In this document: piece after piece, positions 1 to 8,131 of the stretch
How positions within the stretch are numbered: position 1 is the first letter of the stretch
Layout: the number at the start of each line of letters is the position of its first letter
Origin: Bernardetia sp.
Lineage (GTDB): Bacteria > Bacteroidota > Bacteroidia > Cytophagales > Bernardetiaceae
Direction of reading: 5' to 3'
DNA: 39,226 nucleotides
Assembly: GCF_020630935.1 (NCBI RefSeq)
Contig: NZ_JAHDIG010000047.1
Span: 1 to 39,226, forward strand
Position numbers and translations under genes: made by a program
Notes under the pieces: generated by a model
Told to the model about the DNA's origin: nothing
The model's database searches: none
The model's input: only the letters and a program-made list of their open reading frames with translations

Positions 1-55
1 AAAATTGCACTAGCTTTTGAAAATAACAAAATTATACCAGCTAACTACTTAATAT

Positions 56-2239
56 TTATCTTACAAAAAGTAGCTCACGATATTTAGGAAGTTGCCATAA
101 ATCATCATCTACAAATTGTTCTAGCTTATCCGTTTCATATCTAATCTTATCAAAATAAGGTTTGATTTTGTTACAGTAAGCCTCTGCTCCTTCTGTCGGC
201 TCTAGTAAGTTGGCTTTTTTACGCTCATTTATCATTTCTTTGACAAGCTTGGTTGCTTTATCAACGTGTTTCGAAATTCTACGAGCCGTATCAGTAATCA
301 TTTCCAAATTTTCTTCTAAACCTACTTTTTGCATTTTATGTATGCTTTCAGACAAAACACCCAAGTATTTCATAGCAGAAGGCAATACATGATTGATGGT
401 AATATCTCCTAAAAGACGAGATTCAATCTGAACTTGATGCAAATAGTTTTCTAAATGAATTTCTTGGCGAGCTTCGATTTCATCTTCTGTCAAGATATTA
501 TTATCAGTAAATAATTTCTTTCCTTTTTTAGTAAGGTTAGCTGTCAAGGCTTCTGGAGTAGTGCGAAGGTTGGAAAGACCACGTTTTTTAGCTTCTTTTT
601 CCCACTCTTCACTATAATTATTGCCCTCAAAGCGAATAGCTTTTGATTCTTTGATATAACGACGAAGAACATTTACGATAGCAAGTTCACGTTTTTCGCC
701 ATCTTGTTCTAGCTTTTCAACCTCTGCATGGAACTTTGTAAGTTGGTCAGCGACTGCCGTATTCAAAACCATCATTGGGAGTGAACAGTTTGCTGTAGAA
801 CCCACAGCACGGAACTCAAATTTATTTCCTGTAAAAGCAAATGGAGAAGTACGGTTTCTATCTGTATTGTCAAGTAAAATTGGTGGAATTTTATCAATTC
901 CTAATTTAATGTACATATTGTCGCCTTTTCCGACCTCTACTTTTGCATTTTCTTCTAGTTCGTTCAAGACTTTATCAAGCTGAGAACCTACAAAAACAGA
1001 AATAATGGCTGGAGGTGCTTCGTTTGCTCCCAAACGATAATCATTCGAATCTGATGCGATACTAGCACGCAAAAGGTCGGCATGTTCGTGAACAGCCTTA
1101 ATCGTATTTACAAAGAAAGCTAAGAACTGTAAATTTTCTTTTGGCTTGTTAGATGGAGCTAATAAGTTCTTGCCTGTATCTGTACTCAATGCCCAGTTGT
1201 TGTGCTTTCCACTTCCATTTACGCCTTGGAATGGCTTTTCGTGGAAAAGAACCTTCAAGTTATGACGCTCTGCTACTCTGCTCATTACGTCCATCAAAAC
1301 CATATTATGGTCAACAGCTACGTTTACTTCTTCAAATTGTGGCGCACATTCAAACTGTGCTGGTGCAACTTCATTGTGGCGAGTTGTGATAGGAATACCT
1401 AATTTCAACGCTTCAATTTCAAAATCTTGCATAAAGGCTTTTACTCTTGAAGGAATAGAGCCAAAATAATGGTCATCTAATTGCTGTCCACGAGCAGGTG
1501 CGTGGCTCAAAACAGTACGTCCACCAAGCATCAAATCGTGGCGAGCATAAAAAAGTGCTTTGTCCACTACAAAAAATTCTTGTTCTACGCCAAGTGTAAT
1601 GGTAACCTTATTTACATTTCTATCAAAAAGACGACAAACATTTGTAGCTGCACGATTCAAAAAATCAATAGAACGAATAAGAGGTGTTTTGTGGTCTAGT
1701 GCTTGTCCTGTATAAGAAACAAAAAGTGATGGAATACAAAGTGTTTTTCCTCCTCCACTCTCTACAATAAAGGCTGGTGAAGAAGGGTCCCAAGCTGTAT
1801 AGCCACGAGCTTCGAATGTTACACGAAGACCACCACTAGGGAAAGAAGACGCATCTGGTTCTTGCTGAACAAGTGTAGAGCCTTTAAATTCTTCTAATGG
1901 AGTTCCTTCTGCATTCGGACGGAAAAATGAGTCGTGTTTTTCTGCACTTGTTCCACGCAACGGCTGAAACCAGTGTGTATAGTGTGTAACACCGTTTTCT
2001 ATTGCCCATGCTTTCATTCCAGAAGCCACAGCGTCGGCAAGGCTACTATCTATTTTTTGTCCTTTTTCAATCGCTATGTTTAATTTCTTAAATGTTGAAG
2101 AAGACAAATAGCGTTGCATTGCCTTTTTGTTGAATACATTTACTCCGAAATAATCTGAAATACGATGAGAAGGTGAGGTTACTTTTACTTCTGGACGATT
2201 TTTGGCATCTCTTAATGCTTCAAAACGAATATGTGACAT
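56..2239 (-). CDS. glnN: Glutamine synthetase type III
   Basis: ATP-dependent ligation of ammonia to glutamate; cytoplasmic, central nitrogen assimilation. The 727-residue length is typical of the GSIII family (GlnI enzymes are about 470). Family motifs are visible in order: GVEQEFFVVD, then NEVAPAQFECAP, the KHNNWALSTDTGKN glycine/ATP region, and NRTSPFAFTGNKFEFRAVGS, which carries the arginines of the nucleotide and glutamate site. The start is the first ATG of the frame, and the protein reads like family members from its N-terminus. The gene stands alone: the sequence stops 55 bases beyond its stop, and the 760-base spacer upstream separates it from the divergent dioxygenase gene. No PII or ammonium transporter gene is adjacent. 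Identification is very secure. Confidence 0.97.
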   Translation of the reverse strand: MSHIRFEALRDAKNRPEVKVTSPSHRISDYFGVNVFNKKAMQRYLSSSTFKKLNIAIEKGQKIDSSLADAVASGMKAWAIENGVTHYTHWFQPLRGTSAEKHDSFFRPNAEGTPLEEFKGSTLVQQEPDASSFPSGGLRVTFEARGYTAWDPSSPAFIVESGGGKTLCIPSLFVSYTGQALDHKTPLIRSIDFLNRAATNVCRLFDRNVNKVTITLGVEQEFFVVDKALFYARHDLMLGGRTVLSHAPARGQQLDDHYFGSIPSRVKAFMQDFEIEALKLGIPITTRHNEVAPAQFECAPQFEEVNVAVDHNMVLMDVMSRVAERHNLKVLFHEKPFQGVNGSGKHNNWALSTDTGKNLLAPSNKPKENLQFLAFFVNTIKAVHEHADLLRASIASDSNDYRLGANEAPPAIISVFVGSQLDKVLNELEENAKVEVGKGDNMYIKLGIDKIPPILLDNTDRNRTSPFAFTGNKFEFRAVGSTANCSLPMMVLNTAVADQLTKFHAEVEKLEQDGEKRELAIVNVLRRYIKESKAIRFEGNNYSEEWEKEAKKRGLSNLRTTPEALTANLTKKGKKLFTDNNILTEDEIEARQEIHLENYLHQVQIESRLLGDITINHVLPSAMKYLGVLSESIHKMQKVGLEENLEMITDTARRISKHVDKATKLVKEMINERKKANLLEPTEGAEAYCNKIKPYFDKIRYETDKLEQFVDDDLWQLPKYRELLFVR

Positions 2240-2351
2240 AAATAAAAATTTAGAGAGAAGATGGTGTTAAATAAAAAAGCGAATGCTTGATTTTTATAGA
2301 TTTTTTTTGATAAAACGGTTTTTGAATCAAAAATAGCCTTTAATTATAAGG

Positions 2352-2359
2352 CAAATGTA
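2352..2359 (-). promoter_or_regulatory. Possible -7 element for glnN
   Basis: On the minus strand this reads TACATTTG, matching the Bacteroidota -7 consensus TAnnTTTG, about 110 bases upstream of the glnN start. No clear TTG -33 element lies at the expected spacing, so the call is weak. Confidence 0.35.
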
Positions 2360-2562
2360 AATAATTTTTGTAAAAAATGATAAAATAGGTTGAAATTTTA
2401 AGTTGATTTTGTGGTGTTTTTTTTAAGCTTGTAGGGAAAGGTAAAATGTTCTTCTTTTTGTGTGAGATTTTATTACTGAAATAGCAGGCACTACAAATAG
2501 CATTATCCCTCAATTCACGTTTAAATACGATAAAATTTAAACAACTTATACAGAAAAAAAAT

Positions 2563-2715
2563 GATGGTGTTACAACAAAGTATGATGAGCATTTATAATT
2601 TTGATATTGAGTGCGAATTATCGTCGGTGAGACACTGACAAGAGCGAAGAAAAGCCGTTGTTGGTGTCCCCACCAACAACCAATATCTCCCCATCATACT
2701 TTTTACAACACCACC
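2563..2715. repeat. MITE-like inverted-repeat element
   Basis: Outer arms 2563-2588 (core GTATGATGAG) and 2687-2715 (core CATCATAC) are imperfect inverted repeats of about 25 bases, of which roughly 20 pair. Inside are two further hairpins: 2625-2641 (GTCGGTG / CACTGAC, one wobble) and the perfect 10-bp hairpin at 2657-2680. It has no coding capacity. The nested structure suggests a small non-autonomous element or a structured RNA; no target-site duplication was established. Confidence 0.5.
2657..2680. repeat. GTTGTTGGTG palindrome, copy 1
   Basis: Perfect inverted repeat GTTGTTGGTG-TCCC-CACCAACAAC. A second perfect copy lies at 3992-4014 and a degenerate one at 32056-32087; the flanking bases (GCC on one side, AATAT..CCCAT on the other) are also conserved in copy 2. 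Confidence 0.8.
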
Positions 2716-2832
2716 AAAAAAAATATCATGGTTTGGTGTTTTAGTGCAAGCAACAACCACAAAAAGAAAATATGACTTTAAAACTCAAAAATGACCTTAA
2801 TAGTTTTTATAAGAAAACCCCTACAATTTATA

Positions 2833-2861
2833 TTGTTAAGTTATTATTCTGTTTAACTTTG
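2833..2861 (+). promoter_or_regulatory. Candidate promoter of tryptophan 2,3-dioxygenase
   Basis: TTG at 2833-2835, an 18-base spacer, then TAACTTTG at 2854-2861, matching the Bacteroidota TTG / TAnnTTTG promoter. It would give a leader of about 135 bases that contains the palindrome at 2933-2965. Confidence 0.55.
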
Positions 2862-2932
2862 TACCAAAATATTTTTCTATACTCAAGGTGTATGAGTTTT
2901 GGAAAATGAGTCATAAAAAATGTCTTTGAACC

Positions 2933-2965
2933 AAACCCTAAGAGTCTTTAAGACCCTTAGGGTTT
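2933..2965. repeat. AAACCCTAAG palindrome, copy 1
   Basis: Arms 2933-2948 and 2950-2965 are complementary over 16 bases with a single mismatch, around a very tight centre. A sister copy sits between atpD and atpC at 37470-37502. Here it falls 37 bases before the dioxygenase start codon. Confidence 0.8.
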
Positions 2966-3002
2966 TAAAAATAATTAATTTTGAGAATATCAACTAAGAA
3001 AA

Positions 3003-3929
3003 ATGACACAAGAAGAAATCATAAAAGCCATTAATGAAAAATACGAAAACTTGGACGAAAACCCTGATACGTATTTGAAAGGATTACTACAAGCCAAACC
3101 TATCAATTATTGGGATTACATTGAAGTTGATACTTTGCTTTCTCTTCAAAAACCTCGTACAAATTTTAAAGACGAAGAAATTTTTATTATTTATCATCAA
3201 ATAACAGAGCTTACACTCAAATTAATGGTGCATGAATTAGAACAAATTATTGAAGAACCTAACATTACAGAAGAGTTTGTTCAAATTAAAATTCATCGCC
3301 TAAACCGTTATACTTCTATGCTTATCAATTCTTTTTCTGTGATGAGTGAAGGAATGGATTATGACGATTATAATGCGTTTAGAAGTACGCTAACACCTGC
3401 GAGTGGTTTTCAGAGCGCACAATTTCGTTTTATTGAAATTTATTGCACTCGTCTGAAAAACTTAATTAATCAAGAAGGGATAGAACGCTTGTCTGCATTA
3501 GAAAAACCAAAAATTGAAGATTATTTTGAGCATATTTATTGGAAAGATGCAGGACATAATCGAAAAACTGAAACTAAAACTCTGACATTAAGACAATTTG
3601 AGGAAAAATATCTATCTAAGTTTATTCATCTTGCCAATGAAGTTAAAGGCAAAACACTAGAGGATAAATTAATTCAACTACATACTGAAAAGCCTATTTC
3701 AGGAGAATTAAAAAAATTATTGAGAGAGTTTGACATACTTTATAATGTTACTTTCCCTTTGGTGCATCTAAGTACTGCAAAACATTACTTGAATAGCAAA
3801 GGAGAAAGTAAAGCTGCGACAGGAGGTTCGGAATGGCAAAAATACCTACACCCAAAATTTCAACAACGAAAGTTTTTTCCTATGCTTTGGACAGAAGAAG
3901 AAAAAGAACACTGGGCAAAGAAAGAATAA
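3003..3929 (+). CDS. Tryptophan 2,3-dioxygenase, Bacteroidota type
   Basis: Haem enzyme that opens the indole ring of L-tryptophan to N-formylkynurenine, the first step of the kynurenine route; cytoplasmic. At 308 residues it has the usual length. Visible landmarks are the distal-pocket histidine in IIYHQITEL (H65), the substrate-binding segment with R127 and TPASGFQSAQFR (131-142), a candidate proximal haem ligand H255 in PLVHLSTAKHYL, and the conserved TGGSEWQKYL (273-282). The canonical WR..RH context before the proximal histidine is replaced by FPLVH, so this is a divergent branch of the family. No other kynurenine-pathway gene is nearby. The ATG has a family-like N-terminus directly after it. 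The symbol kynA is not assigned because of the divergence. Confidence 0.9.
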   Translation: MTQEEIIKAINEKYENLDENPDTYLKGLLQAKPINYWDYIEVDTLLSLQKPRTNFKDEEIFIIYHQITELTLKLMVHELEQIIEEPNITEEFVQIKIHRLNRYTSMLINSFSVMSEGMDYDDYNAFRSTLTPASGFQSAQFRFIEIYCTRLKNLINQEGIERLSALEKPKIEDYFEHIYWKDAGHNRKTETKTLTLRQFEEKYLSKFIHLANEVKGKTLEDKLIQLHTEKPISGELKKLLREFDILYNVTFPLVHLSTAKHYLNSKGESKAATGGSEWQKYLHPKFQQRKFFPMLWTEEEKEHWAKKE

Positions 3930-3991
3930 ATACTATGCTAGAGGCAAGACAAATATTATCTCTTTTTAGAGTACTAGACATGGGTAATATT

Positions 3992-4014
3992 GTTGTTGGT
4001 GTCTCACCAACAAC
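3992..4014. repeat. GTTGTTGGTG palindrome, copy 2
   Basis: Perfect GTTGTTGGTG-TCT-CACCAACAAC hairpin. Its reverse complement matches copy 1 including flanks (GCC before, AATAT..CCCAT after). It lies between the dioxygenase stop and the next gene and could act as a terminator stem, although no T-run follows. Confidence 0.8.
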
Positions 4015-4093
4015 GGCATTGACTTAGAACAATACATTTAACTTTTCGTACATTAGAGCGTATTTCTTTGGCGTACACTTCCTGTATGAACCT

Positions 4094-4717
4094 ATGTCTC
4101 AAACTTCAAGAAAAATATCCTCATTTATTGGACTGATTCTACTAGCTGTAATTATAGCTTTTACTGTATTTATAAATTTTTCTGGGGAAGAAACTGTAAA
4201 AGAAGCAGAGTTAATCGAAGAAGTTCCTGTTACAGAGACACAGATAGAAGTTGAAGAACCAAAATATAGAGTTTTTGATTCTGTTGATGTAGCTAACCTT
4301 TGGAGTTTTAACAGATTAGAAATAAAAAAAATATATGTAAACGAAGCTAGGGTATATATGACTATAAAAAAAGATTTTAGTAATACTGGTCTTGGTATAT
4401 TAGGATTTAGTTATAAAAAAACTACGGAGGCTTCTGAAAAGTTACTTGATAATGTAGAAGTTATTTCTTTAAATTCTATCCATTCTGATTCGGCTACGTT
4501 ATTGAAAATAGGAGCTACTTTTATAGAATATCAAATTAAAAATATTACCACTCCATACAAAGGTCTTACAATTATAAAACTTTCTGATGATAGAGATGTG
4601 ATTTTAGTGAAGCCTAACATAGAAATTAGAGATAATTATTATCAAAATATAGTAGAAAATGCTCAATATTTAAACGATAGTACGAGAATAGTTGTGCCTC
4701 ATAAGAAATTACACTAA
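4094..4717 (+). CDS. Membrane-anchored hypothetical protein
   Basis: 207 residues. A single hydrophobic segment near residues 10-30 (core LILLAVIIAFTVF) follows a short basic N-terminus, so the protein is probably anchored in the inner membrane with the rest outside the cytoplasm. An acidic linker rich in E and V (about 33-55) leads into a C-terminal region of alternating beta-type sequence. I recognise no family or catalytic motif. It follows the dioxygenase on the same strand after 164 bases that include a palindromic repeat, so co-transcription is uncertain. The orphan dispersed-repeat copy A begins 3 bases after its stop codon. Confidence 0.7.
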   Translation: MSQTSRKISSFIGLILLAVIIAFTVFINFSGEETVKEAELIEEVPVTETQIEVEEPKYRVFDSVDVANLWSFNRLEIKKIYVNEARVYMTIKKDFSNTGLGILGFSYKKTTEASEKLLDNVEVISLNSIHSDSATLLKIGATFIEYQIKNITTPYKGLTIIKLSDDRDVILVKPNIEIRDNYYQNIVENAQYLNDSTRIVVPHKKLH

Positions 4718-4719
4718 AA

Positions 4720-4815
4720 GTGGTTTAAGACCTAAAAGCAAGCAAAGCTAATGTAAAATTGTCGGTCTGACCTTGGTTCTATTAGGTCAGTATCGCTAGA
4801 GCAGGCTGTAAATAA
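4720..4815 (+). repeat. GTTGTTTAAGACCT dispersed repeat, copy A
   Basis: Begins GTGGTTTAAGACCTAAAAGC, continues through AGCTAATGTA and then a core (GGTCTGACCTTGG ... CTAGAGCAGGCTGTAAATAA) that closely matches the reverse complement of 21721-21834. It starts immediately after the stop of the 4094-4717 gene and is oriented with it. Confidence 0.8.
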
Positions 4816-4840
4816 ATATCTAATATTCTTCAATTAGAAC

Positions 4841-5569
4841 TTACTTTCTTTTTCTATAAATATGAACAAGATTAATTATTAGGATACAAAAAAACACCCA
4901 AAAAAGACCAGCCACATACCCTCCTGCTATATCAGTAGGAAAATGTACACCTAAATAAATTCGACTAATTCCGATACTCAAAATTATTAGTATAAAAACT
5001 ACAATCAAACTGGTTTTGAAAAAAATATTCATCTTGAAGGTAGAAACCAAATATATTAAAAAGCCATAAAAAGCCATCGCACTCATAGCATGACCACTTG
5101 GATAACTCAATGTAGTTACAGAAACCAAGTGTTCTATATCTGGTCTAGCTCTGTCGATAAAACGTTTGAGCATGATATTAGAAGCAGACGAAATTAATAA
5201 GACACTTGTTATTTGAATAACATATTTCCACTTTTTAAATGCTAAATAAGTAATTAGAGTAAACAAAGCAAGTGCGATTAAATAACCATTACGATCACCT
5301 ATATGAGTTATAAAAGTAAAATACTTAGTAAGTACGGGTGTCCGAAAAGATATAATATAATCTGCGATTTGTTTATCATAATCAGCTAATAAATCTTTCT
5401 TTAGGTGTTCTGTAAGCTCAATAAATATATTCATTCCACCTACAACAACAATAAAAGCTATTATGGCAGTAATAATATAAGATAAATTAGGATTGTCTTT
5501 ATTAAATATACTTAATAAAATACTTCTTAGTTTTCGTATAAAGTCTTTTAGTATTTGTTTCATTTTCAT
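4841..5569 (-). CDS. PAP2-family membrane phosphatase
   Basis: Integral-membrane acid phosphatase of the phosphatidic acid phosphatase type 2 / undecaprenyl-pyrophosphate phosphatase-like superfamily; removes phosphate from a lipid at the outer face of the membrane. All three signature motifs are intact in 242 residues: K-x6-RP (K135 to R142-P143), PSGH (157-160) and SR-x5-H-x3-D (S202, R203, H209, D213). About five hydrophobic helices flank them (about 30-50, 95-112, 117-133, 163-177, 186-201, 216-236). The substrate cannot be told from sequence: undecaprenyl pyrophosphate recycling or lipid A / phosphatidylglycerol phosphate removal are both possible. It lies downstream of murG on the same strand but 386 bases away across a repeat element, so a shared operon is doubtful. 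Confidence 0.93.
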   Translation of the reverse strand: MKMKQILKDFIRKLRSILLSIFNKDNPNLSYIITAIIAFIVVVGGMNIFIELTEHLKKDLLADYDKQIADYIISFRTPVLTKYFTFITHIGDRNGYLIALALFTLITYLAFKKWKYVIQITSVLLISSASNIMLKRFIDRARPDIEHLVSVTTLSYPSGHAMSAMAFYGFLIYLVSTFKMNIFFKTSLIVVFILIILSIGISRIYLGVHFPTDIAGGYVAGLFWVFFCILIINLVHIYRKRK

Positions 5570-5955
5570 GTTTTTTTATTGAGTATAGAGCTTGAACTTG
5601 TTTAAGAATGGTTTTCTAGCGCAAGATTCCATCTTGTGCTTACCGTTTCGTCAGCATATACTGACGAACTGAAAATCGGCGTAGCCAAAAAGTGCGTCCA
5701 AGCAGAATGCTTGAACGAGAAATAATAAATAAAACTTACCCTATATTTCATTCAAGCTACTTTCGTCCATTGGCTTCGCCGACTTTCAGGTCTTAAACAA
5801 CTTCTTTAAAAAAATAGCCCAATTCCAAAATATATTAAAGCATCTTCTTTTGAATGACCATAATCAAGTGATATAATTCCGAGTTCACATTAAATAAAGA
5901 AACAAAACAATACTTTATCAAGAAATAACTTCACGAAAATCCTAACAAAGAAACT
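5570..5955. other. 386-base spacer PAP2 / murG, filled by an inverted-repeat element
   Basis: No gene is supported. The span 5599-5800 is a nested inverted-repeat element described separately; 5801-5955 is AT-rich with nothing recognisable apart from the murG 3' flank. Confidence 0.7.
5599..5800 (-). repeat. 202-bp inverted-repeat element containing dispersed-repeat copy D
   Basis: Perfect 10-bp terminal inverted repeats TTGTTTAAGA (5599-5608) and TCTTAAACAA (5791-5800). Inner 20-base arms at 5669-5688 and 5770-5789 pair with two mismatches. Three small hairpins lie within: 5619-5639 (GCGCAAGAT), 5647-5668 (TTCGTCAG / CTGACGAA) and 5699-5713 (CAAGCA / TGCTTG). Read on the minus strand the right end is the GTTGTTTAAGACCTGAAAG head shared with copies A, B and C. 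It is non-coding and looks like a MITE. Confidence 0.65.
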
Positions 5956-7068
5956 TTATTTCTTCAACCCAATTACTCGTTTAGCAATGTCTTTTGCAGC
6001 ATCTGGGCGAGCAAAATTTTTGATATTAGCTTTTAGTTTTTTCTGTTGGTTTTCATCATTTAAAACATAAATTAGACTTGGAATGAGTCTTTCATCAGCT
6101 TCATTATCTTTGATGAGCATAGCAGCATCTTCTTTGGCAAGTGCCATTGCATTTTTGGTTTGGTGGTCTTCAGCTACGTTTGGTGAAGGAATCAAAATGG
6201 CAGGTTTTTCTACTAAAGTCAGTTCAGAAATCGTCAAAGCACCAGCACGCCCTACCACGACATCGGCACATTGATAGGCTTTTTTCATATCATAGATAAA
6301 ATCACTCACAAAAAGATTGGGATGCTCTAAAAGATTCTTTTCCTTTAGTTTTTCCTTCATTTTATCAATGTAAAACTTTCCTGTCTGCCATATCAGTTGA
6401 AAATTATTATCTAAAATCGTTTGAATCCCATTCAAAATAGCTTCATTGATGACTTTTGCTCCACCACTTCCTCCCATTACCAAGATGGTTTTTTTGTCAT
6501 TTTTTAAATTGAAATAATCAAAATCAGTTTGTGTAGCATTCGGCAAATCTTTCAAATCTGAACGCACAGGATTTCCTGTAAACTGTATTTTTTCTTTTGG
6601 AAAATAACTTTCCATATTCGGATACGCCACACAGATTGCATCTACTTGTCTTGAAAGAAGTTTGTTGGTTAGTCCTGCATGTCCATTTTGTTCTTGTATA
6701 AGCGTCGGAATGTTCATTGTCGCTGCCACTTGTAAGACTGCCCCACTCGCATATCCTCCTGTTCCGACTACAACATCTGGGTTAAATTCTTTGATTACAT
6801 TTCTTGCTTGATTCAGACTACCTAACAATCGAACAGGGAATTTTAAGTTTTCTAGGATATTTTTAGGAGAGAAACTGCGTTGCAATCCACGAATTGGAAG
6901 ACCAACCACACGATAACCAGCCTTGGGCACTTTCTCCATTTCCATTTTTCCCTCTGCTCCCACAAACAGAATCTCTGTATTTGGGTTAGATTCTTTTAAA
7001 GCATCAGCAATGGCAATTCCAGGATAAATATGTCCACCTGTTCCACCTCCACTTATAATTACTCGCAT
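5956..7068 (-). CDS. murG: UDP-GlcNAc--MurNAc-pentapeptide lipid II synthase
   Basis: Peripheral inner-membrane GT28 glycosyltransferase that adds GlcNAc from UDP-GlcNAc to lipid I to make lipid II. The N-terminal glycine-rich loop GGGTGGHIYP (7-16) with H13 is intact, as are the second domain's GGSGGAKVIN loop and the donor-site segment GRAGALTISE followed by P-N-x-AEDHQTKNA. The length of 370 residues is normal and the start at the ATG before RVIISGGG is unambiguous. Genes that usually flank murG in the dcw cell-wall cluster (ftsW, murC, murD, ftsQ) are absent on both sides: the neighbours are a PAP2 phosphatase and a divergent lipoprotein. Confidence 0.97.
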   Translation of the reverse strand: MRVIISGGGTGGHIYPGIAIADALKESNPNTEILFVGAEGKMEMEKVPKAGYRVVGLPIRGLQRSFSPKNILENLKFPVRLLGSLNQARNVIKEFNPDVVVGTGGYASGAVLQVAATMNIPTLIQEQNGHAGLTNKLLSRQVDAICVAYPNMESYFPKEKIQFTGNPVRSDLKDLPNATQTDFDYFNLKNDKKTILVMGGSGGAKVINEAILNGIQTILDNNFQLIWQTGKFYIDKMKEKLKEKNLLEHPNLFVSDFIYDMKKAYQCADVVVGRAGALTISELTLVEKPAILIPSPNVAEDHQTKNAMALAKEDAAMLIKDNEADERLIPSLIYVLNDENQQKKLKANIKNFARPDAAKDIAKRVIGLKK

Positions 7069-7241
7069 GATTTGTTCTGATTTTGTAGCTTATTTTATTT
7101 TATTATGAATGAAATGTAAAACTACAAACTCTCTTTCAATCTAGCTAGTTTTTAAAATTGATTATCATTTTGCTGCAATAATTTTATGATTTGTCTGTTT
7201 TTGAACTAAATATGAGTTATTTTTCTTTTAACTATCTTTTT

Positions 7242-7249
7242 TATCTTTG
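7242..7249 (+). promoter_or_regulatory. Possible -7 element of the 7298 lipoprotein gene
   Basis: TATCTTTG matches TAnnTTTG about 49 bases before the start codon. No TTG is found at the -33 distance, so support is partial. Confidence 0.4.
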
Positions 7250-7297
7250 TAATACGTTCGAAAAACGTAATCACTCTTCAATAAAAATTCTATTTCT

Positions 7298-7993
7298 ATG
7301 AAAAAAATAAATTATTTATCCTTTGCCTTTTTAGCTCTTTTTATGAGCAGTATGTTTTTCTTGTCTTCTTGTAAAGAAAAAAAGAAAGAAGAAAGTGTAG
7401 AAACTACAATTGATGAAAATTTAGAAAGTGCAGAAGATGCTGCTGCTTGGGAAAAAGCTCAAGCTACTATGAAAGATGTTGATACATTAGCTTTGCCAGA
7501 TAAACTAACGATGCTCAACGATAGTGTAGTGGTAACGTGGAACAGACTTTTGGCTGCAGAACGTGAAAAAAACGACATGCTAGAAAAATTTATTCGTGAG
7601 GCAAATTATATAGAAGGCTTTAAAGGAAAAGAGCTTTTAGATAAATTGGAAGTTGAAAGAAAAGCACTTTTAAAACTGCGCTACGATGAGAATACCATGC
7701 AAAAAGCAGAAGTAATGGATGCTTATGATAAAAAGTTAGTAGAAGTTCAAACACTGGTTAAGCAAATCAAGGAAAACAATCCAGAATTAGAACGTTATCC
7801 TGTTCCTTACTCTGTCATTACATATTTTGGAAGTTTAGACAATACGGACTTTATGTTGAGGAAAGATTATTCAGACTATGCTAATCAACTCAATGAGTTA
7901 CTAATGACTAAAAAGGATGAGATTCCAACGTTAGGCGAGCAGTTTGTTAAGATAAAACCTGCACCCAAATTCGTTTATGGTGATTTGAACTAA
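7298..7993 (+). CDS. Lipoprotein, coiled-coil, function unknown
   Basis: 231 residues. The N-terminus has a basic start, a hydrophobic core and lipobox FLSSC with the lipidated cysteine at residue 25, followed by a lysine/glutamate-rich stretch. The mature part is largely helical and charged (about 60-165), with heptad-like spacing suggesting coiled coil, and no catalytic motif is visible. It is divergent from murG with a 229-base spacer and is followed on the same strand, after 138 bases, by the DUF3108 gene. I do not recognise a named family. Confidence 0.75.
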   Translation: MKKINYLSFAFLALFMSSMFFLSSCKEKKKEESVETTIDENLESAEDAAAWEKAQATMKDVDTLALPDKLTMLNDSVVVTWNRLLAAEREKNDMLEKFIREANYIEGFKGKELLDKLEVERKALLKLRYDENTMQKAEVMDAYDKKLVEVQTLVKQIKENNPELERYPVPYSVITYFGSLDNTDFMLRKDYSDYANQLNELLMTKKDEIPTLGEQFVKIKPAPKFVYGDLN

Positions 7994-8131
7994 GTAAATG
8001 CTTGGCAGAATACTTTTTGATTTAGGAATAGTTATTGCAAAATTATGATTGTCAGTAGGGGATTCAAACACTATAATCGTCTATTGAGTTAATTAAATAG
8101 CTATTCCTAAATTCCTTATAATATATCTGTT

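Larger units (their letters stand above)
2240..3002. other. 760-base divergent spacer glnN / dioxygenase
   Basis: No protein-coding gene is supported here. From left to right it holds an AT-rich stretch next to glnN with a candidate glnN -7 box (2352-2359), a MITE-like inverted-repeat element (2563-2715) with an internal perfect hairpin (2657-2680), a candidate promoter for the dioxygenase (2833-2861), and a separate palindromic repeat (2933-2965) in the presumed dioxygenase leader. Confidence 0.7.

Noticed and set aside
1153-1699. Plus-strand open frames of 66-78 codons inside glnN
   Set aside because: They lie antisense to conserved glutamine synthetase coding sequence and show no protein-like composition.
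3833-4027. 64-codon plus-strand open frame across the end of the dioxygenase gene
   Set aside because: It overlaps the strongly supported dioxygenase in another frame and has no domain.
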